From: P52-10 sp041397365
GTDB taxonomy: Bacteria; Pseudomonadota; Alphaproteobacteria; Rhizobiales; Xanthobacteraceae
Direction of reading: 5' to 3'
NCBI GenBank assembly: GCA_041397365.1
Contig: JAWKWT010000005.1
Location: 124,001-188,000 of the forward strand
DNA: 64,000 nt
The notes under the pieces are model-generated. The model was given only the letters and a program-made list of their open reading frames with translations. It ran no database searches and was not told the DNA's origin. This document shows, piece after piece, positions 8,065-16,050 of this stretch (the stretch's first letter is position 1; the number at the start of each line of letters is the position of its first letter). The translations under genes were made by a program, and so were the position numbers.

Positions 8065-8411
8065 TGCTCTTATGCCCTTGCCTCAACGGCGACAAACAGC
8101 GAACGGCCGCGTCGCAAACGGATCATGAGCGCCCACTCAAGAGGTTGTCGGCGGCGGATGTCCATCGGCGATATCTGCACGAAAATGGAACCTCTGGAAA
8201 TCGCGGGTGTTTTCGGTAGATATGGTCACATTTCAGCCCAGCTTGCATTGCTGGCTGCGCGGGTGTTCCCCATTTGATGGCCGGCAGCGTCATTCGCAAC
8301 CTCGTGGTCGCAACGTGTCGGTCGCAACGTGTCACCTGGATCGTGTCACTCACATCGTGTCGTTAGCTAGCTCCGCCGGTCGCGGCGCCGTCTATTCAGA
8401 AAGCAGGCTCA
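8065..8411. promoter_or_regulatory. Divergent intergenic region upstream of chvI
   Basis: A 347-bp region between the divergent hugZ-like gene and chvI. It contains the 14-bp direct repeat array described separately. The presumed promoters of both genes must lie here. I could not identify a convincing -35/-10 pair by eye. Confidence 0.45.
8294..8363 (+). repeat. Array of five 14-bp direct repeats upstream of chvI
   Basis: Five consecutive 14-bp units: TCGCAACCTCGTGG, TCGCAACGTGTCGG, TCGCAACGTGTCAC, CTGGATCGTGTCAC and TCACATCGTGTCGT. The core GTGTC recurs at 8315, 8329, 8343 and 8357, exactly 14 bp apart; TCGCAAC recurs at 8294, 8308 and 8322. The array ends 48 bp before the chvI ATG. It could be a multi-site operator or a small tandem duplication. 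Function is unknown. Confidence 0.7.
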
Positions 8412-9098
8412 ATGCCCACAATCGCCCTCGTCGATGACGATCGCAATATCCTCACGTCCGTCTCGATCGCGCTTGAGGCCGAAGGCTATCGGATCATGAC
8501 ATATACCGACGGCGCGTCGGCGCTGGACGGATTTCGCGGCACGCCGCCGGACCTCGCCATCCTCGACATCAAGATGCCGCGCATGGACGGGATGGAAACG
8601 CTGCGGCGGCTGCGGCAGAAGTCGGACCTGCCGGTGATCTTCCTCACCTCCAAGGACGAGGAGATCGACGAGTTGTTCGGCCTGAAAATGGGCGCGGACG
8701 ATTTCATCCGCAAACCGTTCTCGCAGCGCCTGCTGGTCGAGCGGGTGAAGGCGGCCCGCCGCGCCACGCCGAAGGACCCGAACGCCGCGCCGAAGGAAAC
8801 CGACCCGAAGGCGCTGGAGCGCGGCCTGGCGGCATGGACCCGGAACGCCACACCTGCACCTGGAAGAACGAGCCGGTGACGCTGACCGTCACCGAGTCCT
8901 TCAGGCGCTGGCGACGCGGCCCGGCGTGGTCAAGAGCCGCAACGCGCTGATGGAGCCGCCTATGACGATCAGGTTCATGTCGACCGGCACCATCGACAGC
9001 CACATCAAGCGGCTGCGCAAGAAATTCAAGGTCGCCGACGACTGACATGATCGAGACGCTGTACGGCGTCGGCTACCGTTTCCAAGGAAACGATGACC
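8412..9098 (+). pseudogene. chvI: Response regulator ChvI, DNA-binding domain destroyed by indels
   Basis: OmpR-family response regulator of the ChvG-ChvI envelope/acid-sensing system. The receiver domain (residues 1-120) is complete: acidic pocket D8-D9-D10, phospho-acceptor D52 in LAILDIKMP, T79, and K101 in IRKPFS. The frame breaks after ALERGL near 8830 and stops at 8879. The winged-helix domain is still readable in pieces: MDPERHTCTWKNEPVTLTVT, LQALATRPGVVKSRNALM, then AYDDQVHVD, IDSHIKRLRKKFKVADD and MIETLYGVGYRF. At least four or five small deletions separate these pieces, including about 7 nt near 8910. As read, only a receiver plus an unrelated tail can be made. The end given is where recognisable homology stops. 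Confidence 0.82.
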
Positions 9099-9230
9099 CG
9101 AAGCAATCCATTTACATCGTCTTTGCGGATTGCTTCGCTGACCCTGTACTCGGACAGCGCGCCGCGCGCCGGTCCGGGGTGGCAATGACGGCCAAACCGA
9201 CCTTGGTCTGGAGTCTGGACAGGACGGCCT

Positions 9231-11126
9231 TTGACCTTGCTCGATCGAACAGAACGAACCCGAGGAACCGCGCGGCGCAGCGACGCCGCCGCGTCGACGA
9301 CGCCTGCGCCGCAGACAGGCGCGCGGTGCGCCGCGATCTGTCCGCGCGTGGCCATCCCGCCGAGCGCGCGGCTGCGCGGGCCTCCGCAGCCTCGGCGGTT
9401 GGCTGACCTCCTGCCGGAGGCACGCCGCACCGGGCAGTACATCGTCCGGCTTCCGACCTTTTCGAGCCTGACGCGCCGGATCCGTCGCTCAACCTCGCCG
9501 GCCTGATCGCGCTGCTCAGCGGCGTTCTATCTCTCCCAGTTCCGGTGCCGGCCTGGATCGACGCGCAGGCGCAGAGCCTGCCGGTGCAGGGCGGAAATCA
9601 TCGCGCGCGATCGCGGCGACCGGACCGAGAACAACGGCATCACCATCGACCCTGACCGGCTGATCGATCTGAAACCCGGAGAAACCTACGGCCCGCTGGA
9701 AGACATTCTGTCCGGGCTGGATTTCCGATCGACCCGACCCGCGTCGCGCCGGTGCTGCGCGGGCTGATCTCGCCGACTAAGACGCGCGCCCGCATCTACG
9801 ACCGCGACGGCGTCCCGCTGCTCGACAGCCGCACGCTCTATGGCCGCGGCGAGTGCTGCGTTTCCCGACCTGCCGCCGCCCGGGCAAGGGAAAAAGCCTT
9901 CCGGCTTCGCCGAGCGGACGATGATCGCGGTTCGCAACTGGCCTGCAACTGGCGGCTCCGCTTCTATCACGAGCTGGGGCCGGAGAACGGCAAGGGCTAC
10001 TACGAGGTCGAGCAGTAGCTGCGCGGCGTCAAGGCGGCGGCCGTGTGCGCGTCAACGACCGCGGCGAGGTGATCGTCTCGGTCGCGGTTCCCGTGCAACG
10101 TTTTCGCGTGGTCAACGGCTCGTTGATGCTGTCGACGCAGGGCGACGACATCGACCAGATGGTGACGGCCGAGCGGATCGCCATCCTGCGCGTGTTCGAG
10201 TTCGCGGGCCGCCGTGATGATCGTGCTGTCGCTGTTGCTGGCGAGCACGATCGCAGGCCCCGTACGCCGCCTCTGCCGACAGCGCCGAGCACGCCGGGCG
10301 GCGGAACAAGACCCGCATCGAGATTCCGGATTTCACCCGCCGGCGCGACGAGATCGCCATCTTTCCGGCGCGCTGCGGGACATGACGGAATCGCTCTACA
10401 ACCGCATCGAGGCGATCGAGCGCTTCGCCGCCGACGTCGCGCATGAATTGAAGAACCTCGCTGACGTCGCTGCGCTCGGGGCCGTCGAAACGCTACCGCT
10501 CGCCAAGAACGAGAACAGCCGCTGCGCGGCTGCTGGCGGTGATCAACGACGACGTGCGCCGGACCGACCGGCTGATTTCGATATTTCCGACGCGAGCCGC
10601 CTCGACGCCGAATTGCAGCGGCAGGATGTCGCCCCGGTGGACATGCGACGGGCTGCTGACCACACTGGTGACGGTGGCCAACGAAACCAAGCGCGACAAC
10701 CAGGTGTCGGTGGAAGTGAAGTTCGAAGGCGCGCCGTTCGACACCTTCCTCGACGCCGGGCCATGATCTGCGCCTCGGTCAGGTGGTAACCTGCTGTCGA
10801 ACGCCGCCTCGTTCTCGCCGGACCACGGCACGGTGCGCGTCACCTGCCGGCGGGTGCGCAACGAGATCGAAATCGTCATCGACGACGACGGTCCCGGCAT
10901 CGGCGCCGACGCGCTCGAGAAAATCTTCGAGCGGTTTTACACCGACCGCCCGCATCAGGGATCTGGCCAGAATTCCGGGCTGGGGCTGTCCATCTCCAAG
11001 CAGATCGTCGAGGCGCATGGCGGCAAGATCTGGGCCGAGAACCGCGTCGGTTCGCAGCCCTGCGACGACGACGACGAAAATCCGGTTCTCGGCGCGCGCT
11101 TCATCGTCCGGCTTCCGGCGATATGA
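9231..11126 (+). pseudogene. chvG: Sensor histidine kinase ChvG, multiply frameshifted
   Basis: ChvG is the periplasm-sensing membrane kinase that phosphorylates ChvI. Homologous pieces run in order across all frames: FSSLTRRI and LNLAGLIALL (first membrane segment, about 9460-9520), ISPTKTRARIYDRDG (9766), VRVNDRGEVIVSVAVPVQRF (10048), MIVLSLLLASTIAGPVRRL (second membrane segment, 10217), NRIEAIERFAADVAHELKN with the phosphorylated His (about 10400), and the ATPase domain with DDDGPGIGADALEKIFERFY and GLGLSISKQIVEAHGGKIWA (10890-11030). Many one- or two-base indels and a TAG at 10017-10019 interrupt it. The stop TGA at 11124-11126 overlaps the hprK ATG. Peptide conservation between breaks is high, so decay is very recent or the sequence is faulty here. 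Confidence 0.8.
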
Positions 11127-11571
11127 CGGTCGCGGCCGACACCGGCGATCGCAGCGTCCATGCCTGGCCGTGACGGTCGGCACCGGCATCTGATCTGGGC
11201 CCCTCCGGCGCGGGCAGCAAGTCGCAACTCGCCTTCGATCTCGTGCTCGCCGGCCGCGCGCGGCAGATTCCGGACACGCACCCGGGCGACGACCGGATAT
11301 TCCCTCAGCCTGACAGGCTGGGCCATGTGATCGCCCGCCCCGCTCCCCCAACTCGCCGGCCTGATCGAGATCTGCGGGCTCGGACTGCGCCGCTGCGATT
11401 TTGTCCCGCAGCAGGCCCGAATCGGCCTGGTGGTTTGATCTGGTGGTGACGGCCCGCGTTCCTGAGCCGGAATCGCCGTTAACATCTATTTTGGGTACGG
11501 AAATACCACGAATCCCGGTCGGCAACCGCGATCGGGCGCCGCCGCTGGTGATGGCGTGGTTTTGCCGCTGA
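11123..11571 (+). pseudogene. hprK: HPr kinase/phosphorylase HprK (short alphaproteobacterial type), frameshifted
   Basis: HprK phosphorylates the regulatory serine of HPr; alphaproteobacteria carry a short version of about 150 aa lacking the N-terminal domain. The ATG at 11123 overlaps the chvG stop. Recognisable pieces are the P-loop region (GPSGAG then KSQLAFDLVLAGR, about 11185-11265), a GDDRI segment, IEICGLGLRRCDF (about 11365) and the C-terminal SILGTEIPRIPVG running to TGA 11569-11571. These lie in different frames with several indels, and TGA codons cut the first frame early. No working kinase can be read from this sequence. The downstream EIIA and HPr genes are intact. Confidence 0.75.
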
Positions 11572-11800
11572 CGGCGTCCATGGGTAGCCGCGTCCCCTGC
11601 GGCTTTTCGGCAATTGCCGGAAAGCAATTGCTAACCATATAAGGCCCATTATCTGCCGCGAATTGGCCATCGCCAGATGTATCCCCCGCGCCACGGCAGG
11701 GTTGGAAAGCATGATTTGCCCCCTTGCGCCCGGATCGCGGATGGTCAACATGTCGGCCTTTCGTGCAGTGCATCCAAAAAGCACGCACGAGGAGTCTTGA

Positions 11801-12202
11801 ATGATTGGTCTCGTACTTGTGACCCACGGGCGCCTTGCTGACGAATTCAAGGCAGCGCTCGAACATGTGATGGGTCCACAGAAGCAAATCGAATCCATCA
11901 CGATCGGCGCGGAAGATGACGCCGATCTGTGTCGGAGCGATATCATTGAAGCTGTCCAGCGTGTCGATAGCGGTGACGGCGTCGCGATCCTGACCGACAT
12001 GTTCGGCGGCACGCCGTCGAATCTGGCGATTTCGTGCATGAGCCGGCCGAAGGTCGAGGTTCTCGCCGGCATCAACCTGCCGATGCTGGTGAAGCTCGCC
12101 AAGGTCCGCGACAGCCGGCCGCTGCCCGAGGCGATCTCGGCCGCGCAGGAAGCCGGCCGCAAATATGTGACCATCGCCAGCCGCGTTCTGGCGGGCAAAT
12201 GA
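11801..12202 (+). CDS. PTS EIIA component, mannose/fructose family (regulatory PTS-type)
   Basis: A 133-aa stand-alone EIIA domain. The phosphorylatable His9 sits in MIGLVLVTHGRLADEF; the family motif DMFGGTPSNLA is at about residues 66-76. A GAGGAG site lies about 6 nt before the ATG. In alphaproteobacteria this EIIA takes phosphate from HPr in an incomplete PTS without sugar permeases, serving regulation. It lies 229 bp after the hprK remnant and overlaps the HPr start by 1 nt. The sequence shows no damage. Confidence 0.9.
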   Translation: MIGLVLVTHGRLADEFKAALEHVMGPQKQIESITIGAEDDADLCRSDIIEAVQRVDSGDGVAILTDMFGGTPSNLAISCMSRPKVEVLAGINLPMLVKLAKVRDSRPLPEAISAAQEAGRKYVTIASRVLAGK

Positions 12203-12522
12203 TGTCAGTCGCCGACGACGGCACGCCTTACGAAACCTCGTCGGCCGACGGCGCCATCGTCCGTGAAATCCCGATCACCAACAAGCGCGGCCTGCATGCC
12301 CGCGCCTCGGCGAAATTCGTGCAGATGGTCGAGCGGTTCGACGCCGAGATCACGGTGACGCGGAACAACGAGACCGTCGGCGGCAATTCGATCATGGGGC
12401 TGATGATGCTGTCGGCCGGCCCCGGCTCCAGCATCATCGTCTCGGCGAGCGGCGCGCAGGCGCGCGAGGCGATCGACGCGCTGACGGAGCTGGTGACGAC
12501 CAAATTCGGCGAGGACGAGTAG
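12202..12522 (+). CDS. ptsH: HPr, phosphocarrier protein of the incomplete PTS
   Basis: A 106-aa HPr. The active-site His is at residue 32 in NKRGLHARASAKFVQ, and the regulatory Ser that HprK phosphorylates is at residue 63 in GGNSIMGLMMLSAGPG. The start ATG 12202 overlaps the EIIA stop; a second ATG directly before it (12199) is equally possible and adds one residue. The N-terminal extension of about 17 residues before REIPITNKRG is slightly long, as in relatives. HPr keeps its HprK target serine although the neighbouring hprK is broken, so that serine may no longer be modified. Confidence 0.9.
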   Translation: MSVADDGTPYETSSADGAIVREIPITNKRGLHARASAKFVQMVERFDAEITVTRNNETVGGNSIMGLMMLSAGPGSSIIVSASGAQAREAIDALTELVTTKFGEDE

Positions 12523-12624
12523 CGGCCCCTCCCTGCGTCGTCTCCCGCGAAACCGCGGCCGAAACCCCGACGAATTGCGGCTTTGTCCGTTGCCGCCGCG
12601 CAGCGCCAATGTTATCCCGCGCCC

Positions 12625-14436
12625 ATGTCCACCGTCCCGATTTCGAACATCCGCAACTTTTCCATCGTCGCCCATATCGACCATGGCAAGTCGACGCTCG
12701 CCGACCGCCTGATCCAGATGACGGGCGGCCTGTCCGACCGCGAAATGGCCGGCAAGGAGCAGGTGCTCGACAACATGGACATCGAGCGCGAGCGCGGCAT
12801 CACCATCAAGGCGCAGACCGTGCGCCTCGCCTACAAGGCCAAAGACGGCAACAGCTACGTCCTCAACCTGATCGACACGCCCGGCCATGTCGACTTCGCC
12901 TACGAGGTCTCCCGCTCGCTCGCCGCCTGCGAAGGCTCGCTGCTGGTGGTCGACGCCTCGCAGGGGGTGGAAGCGCAGACGCTCGCCAATGTCTATCAGG
13001 CGCTCGACAACAACCACGAGATCGTCCCGGTCCTGAACAAGATCGACCTGCCGGCCGCCGAACCCGACAAGATCAAGCAGCAGATCGAGGACGTGATCGG
13101 CATCGACGCCTCCGACGCGGTGATGATCTCGGCCAAGACCGGCATCGGCATTCAGGACGTGCTGGAAGCGATCGTGCACCGGCTGCCGCCGCCGAAGGGC
13201 GATCCCGACGCGACGCTGAAGGCGCTGCTGGTCGATAGCTGGTACGATGTCTATCTCGGTGTCGTCGTGCTGGTGCGCGTCGTCGACGGCACGCTGAAGA
13301 AGGGCCAGCGCATCCGCATGATGGGCACGGGCGCGGCCTATGAGGTGGAGCGCGTCGGCTACATCACGCCGAAAATGGTCAATGTCGACGAACTGACCAC
13401 CGGCGAGATCGGCTTCATCACCGCCTCGATCAAGGAGGTCGCGGACACCCGCGTCGGCGACACCATCACCGACGACCGTCACCCGGTGACGGAGGCGCTG
13501 TCCGGTTTCCGGCCCGCGATTCCTGTGGTGTTCTGCGGCCTGTTTCCGGTCGATGCCGCCGACTTCGAGACGCTGCGCGCGGCGATGGGCAAGCTGCGGC
13601 TGAACGACGCCAGCTTCACCTTCGAGATGGAGACCAGCGCGGCGCTCGGCTTCGGCTTCCGCTGCGGCTTCCTCGGCCTGTTGCATCTGGAGATCATCCA
13701 GGAACGGTTGTCGCGCGAGTTCAACCTGAACCTGATCGCGACCGCACCGTCGGTGATCTACAAGATGCGCCTGACGGACGGCGCGGAGATCGAAATTCAC
13801 AACCCGGTCGACATGCCGGACGTGGTGAAGATCGCCGAGATCGAGGAGCCGTGGATCGAGGCGACGATCCTCACGCCCGACGAGTATCTCGGCAGCGTGC
13901 TGAAGCTGTGCCAGGACCGGCGCGGCAATCAGAAGGAGCTGACCTATGTCGGCGCCCGCGCGATGGTCAAATACGATTTGCCGCTGAACGAAGTGGTGTT
14001 CGATTTCTACGACCGGCTGAAATCCGTCTCCAAGGGCTACGCCTCGTTCGACTATCACCTGACCGACTACAAGGCGGCCGACCTCGTGAAGATGCAGATC
14101 CTCGTCAATGGCGAGCCGGTGGACGCTCTCTCCATGCTCGTGCATCGCACGCGCGCGGAAGGCCGCGGCCGCGCGATGGTCGAGAAGATGAAGGAATTGA
14201 TCCCGCCGCACATGTTCCAGATCCCGATCCAGGCGGCGATCGGCGGCAAGGTGATCGCGCGCGAGACGGTGCGCGCGCTGCGCAAGGACGTGACCGCGAA
14301 GTGCTATGGCGGCGACATCACGCGCAAGCGCAAGCTGCTGGAAAAGCAGAAGGAAGGCAAAAAGAAAATGCGGCAGTTCGGCAAGGTCGACATCCCGCAG
14401 GAAGCCTTCATCGCCGCGCTAAAGGTGGATAGCTGA
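12625..14436 (+). CDS. lepA: Elongation factor 4 (LepA), ribosome back-translocation GTPase
   Basis: A 603-aa translational GTPase. G1 is AHIDHGKST (residues 16-24), G2/switch I is ERGITIKAQT, G3 is LIDTPGHVDF and G4 is VLNKIDLP. The C-terminal LepA-specific region includes YVGARAMVKYDLPLNEVVFD and the basic tail ITRKRKLLEKQKEGKKKMRQ. The ATG at 12625 was chosen because MSTVPISNIRNFSIVAHIDH matches the family start; an upstream in-frame ATG (12583) adds 14 atypical residues. It is a single gene with 102 bp to the HPr stop upstream and a repeat region downstream. Cytoplasmic. Confidence 0.96.
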   Translation: MSTVPISNIRNFSIVAHIDHGKSTLADRLIQMTGGLSDREMAGKEQVLDNMDIERERGITIKAQTVRLAYKAKDGNSYVLNLIDTPGHVDFAYEVSRSLAACEGSLLVVDASQGVEAQTLANVYQALDNNHEIVPVLNKIDLPAAEPDKIKQQIEDVIGIDASDAVMISAKTGIGIQDVLEAIVHRLPPPKGDPDATLKALLVDSWYDVYLGVVVLVRVVDGTLKKGQRIRMMGTGAAYEVERVGYITPKMVNVDELTTGEIGFITASIKEVADTRVGDTITDDRHPVTEALSGFRPAIPVVFCGLFPVDAADFETLRAAMGKLRLNDASFTFEMETSAALGFGFRCGFLGLLHLEIIQERLSREFNLNLIATAPSVIYKMRLTDGAEIEIHNPVDMPDVVKIAEIEEPWIEATILTPDEYLGSVLKLCQDRRGNQKELTYVGARAMVKYDLPLNEVVFDFYDRLKSVSKGYASFDYHLTDYKAADLVKMQILVNGEPVDALSMLVHRTRAEGRGRAMVEKMKELIPPHMFQIPIQAAIGGKVIARETVRALRKDVTAKCYGGDITRKRKLLEKQKEGKKKMRQFGKVDIPQEAFIAALKVDS

Positions 14437-14457
14437 GACGCTCGCTTCCACCTTCTC

Positions 14458-14587
14458 CGTCATGCCCGCGCATAGCCGTTCGAAGAACGGCGTCGCTTCG
14501 CTCGCCTATGTCGCGGGCCTCCATGTCTTAACTGACTATCGGCAAGAAAGACGTGGATGGCCGGGATAAACCCGGCCATGACGACGG
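14458..14587. repeat. Composite palindromic intergenic element downstream of lepA
   Basis: The outer ends CCGTCATG (14458) and CATGACGACGG (14577-14587) are inverted. Inside are three hairpins: GCCCGCG/CGCGGGC (14464-14517), GCCGTTC/GAACGGC (14475-14491) and GGCCGGG-ATAAA-CCCGGCC (14559-14577). Elements of this style, with a GGATGGCCGGG...CCCGGCCATGACG core, recur between genes in Bradyrhizobium-group genomes. No T-run follows, so it is not a plain terminator. Confidence 0.65.
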
Positions 14588-14609
14588 TTCTGTCAGAACG
14601 AATAAAAAG

Positions 14610-15863
14610 CTAAAGCGCATCAACATATTTCGGCACGTCACGATCGATGGCGAAATCGTCGAACCACGCGCGCTCGCGCCCGGCGATGATCTCGCCGATC
14701 ATCTGCGCGGCAAGGTAGCTGAAGGTGATGCCGTTGCCGCCATAGCCATAGGCGGCGCAGATGCCGGGATGATGCGGCACGCGGCCGATCAGCGGCAATC
14801 CGTCGGCGGTCGTGCCGAACGCACCGGACCAGATGAAATCCGCGCTCATGTCAGTGTCGGGCTTCAAGGCTTCGAACCGGCGCAGGATCGCTTCGGCTTT
14901 CTCCGGCATCAGCGCGTCCCGCGCTTCCGGCGCGACCGCATTCTCATCATCCTCGCCGCCGACGATGATCCGGTCGTCCGCCGTGGTCCGCGCGTAAAGA
15001 TAATTCTTCGCCGCTTCCCAGATCAGCGCGCGGCCGCGCCAGAGCGAGGCTTGCGGTTGCGGCGGCGTCGCGATCGCGAAACTCGAAACGATCTTGTGCA
15101 GATCGGATGTGACGAAATCCGGCATCACATAGCCCGTCGACAGCACGACGTGGCTGGCCTCGATGCAGTGGCCGCTATCCGTCGCCGTCCCCACCGCGCG
15201 GCTGGCGCAATCGTAAGCGATCGCCTCCGCATCGAACAGCCGTGCGCCGCGCGCCAGCGCCACCCGCAACAAGCCTTGCGCGAGCCGCAAGGGATCGGCT
15301 TCCGCCGCATCGGGCGAGAGCAATGCGGCTTGCCGCGCAAAACCATATTCACCAAGCAGTTCGGGAAAATCGAGAAACCGGCCGGGCAGACCGGCGCGCG
15401 ATCGCAGCCGGTGCTCCGCCAGCAACGTGCCTTCACCGTTATCGGGCGAGGCGAGATAGAGCGCATCGCGACGGCCAAAATCGCAAGCGAGGGCAAGATG
15501 TTCGATCAGCGCGGCAATGCCGCGCATCGCCTCAAGGCTGCGGCGATAGATCGCTGCGGCCCGGTCGAACCCGTATAATTCCGCCAATTCGCTCAACGAA
15601 CGGTCGATCTCCCACAGCAGCATCGCCGTTGAGGCCGCGGTGCTGCCATGGCCGGGCCGTTCGCGATCGACGATGACGACGTCATGCCCGCTGCGGGTCA
15701 GATGCTCGGCGACCAGCGCGCCGGTGATGCCCGCGCCGACCACCAGAACGTCGCACCGCAGATCGGATTGCAATTCCTGCCGGGGAAGCCGCTGAAACCC
15801 GCCGACCCACGGCGTGCGCCCGCCGCGCAGGTCGAGCTGTTCGGTCGTGCGCTCATCAAGCAT
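14610..15863 (-). CDS. FAD-dependent oxidoreductase (DAO/glycine oxidase family)
   Basis: A 417-aa DAO-type flavoprotein. The Rossmann dinucleotide motif is DVLVVGAGITGALVAEHL (about residues 32-49), followed by VVIVDRERPGHGSTAASTAM with the conserved Glu/Arg that binds the FAD ribose. C-terminally, FIWSGAFGTTADGLPLIGRV and YGYGGNGITFSYLAAQM form the second FAD contact. The start is ATG 15861-15863 (MLDERTTEQLDLRGG); a longer frame to 16115 would overlap the divergent thiolase-like gene. No clear Shine-Dalgarno is visible. It resembles amino-acid oxidase or gamma-glutamylputrescine oxidase-like enzymes, but the substrate cannot be read from the sequence. Confidence 0.85.
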   Translation of the reverse strand: MLDERTTEQLDLRGGRTPWVGGFQRLPRQELQSDLRCDVLVVGAGITGALVAEHLTRSGHDVVIVDRERPGHGSTAASTAMLLWEIDRSLSELAELYGFDRAAAIYRRSLEAMRGIAALIEHLALACDFGRRDALYLASPDNGEGTLLAEHRLRSRAGLPGRFLDFPELLGEYGFARQAALLSPDAAEADPLRLAQGLLRVALARGARLFDAEAIAYDCASRAVGTATDSGHCIEASHVVLSTGYVMPDFVTSDLHKIVSSFAIATPPQPQASLWRGRALIWEAAKNYLYARTTADDRIIVGGEDDENAVAPEARDALMPEKAEAILRRFEALKPDTDMSADFIWSGAFGTTADGLPLIGRVPHHPGICAAYGYGGNGITFSYLAAQMIGEIIAGRERAWFDDFAIDRDVPKYVDAL

Positions 15864-16050
15864 GTGCAAGCATGTGAATGTCAAAGCCCCGGCAGCCAGC
15901 GAGCGGCAACGCGGCGGGCCTTGGAATGTTTCACCATGGCTTCGGATTTTTGCGGCGCTGCATCGCGGCCGCGCCGATTGCGCCGCGCGGCCATCTCTGA
16001 AAAGCTGCGGGCCAACCAAGGTGGAAACGAACGGCGGCAGGGCTTGAGAC

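Noticed and set aside
12205..14211. Very long minus-strand frame opposite lepA and HPr
   Set aside because: It is the antisense shadow of conserved lepA in high-GC DNA; the His/Arg/Asp/Gly-rich sequence has no family and no start signal.
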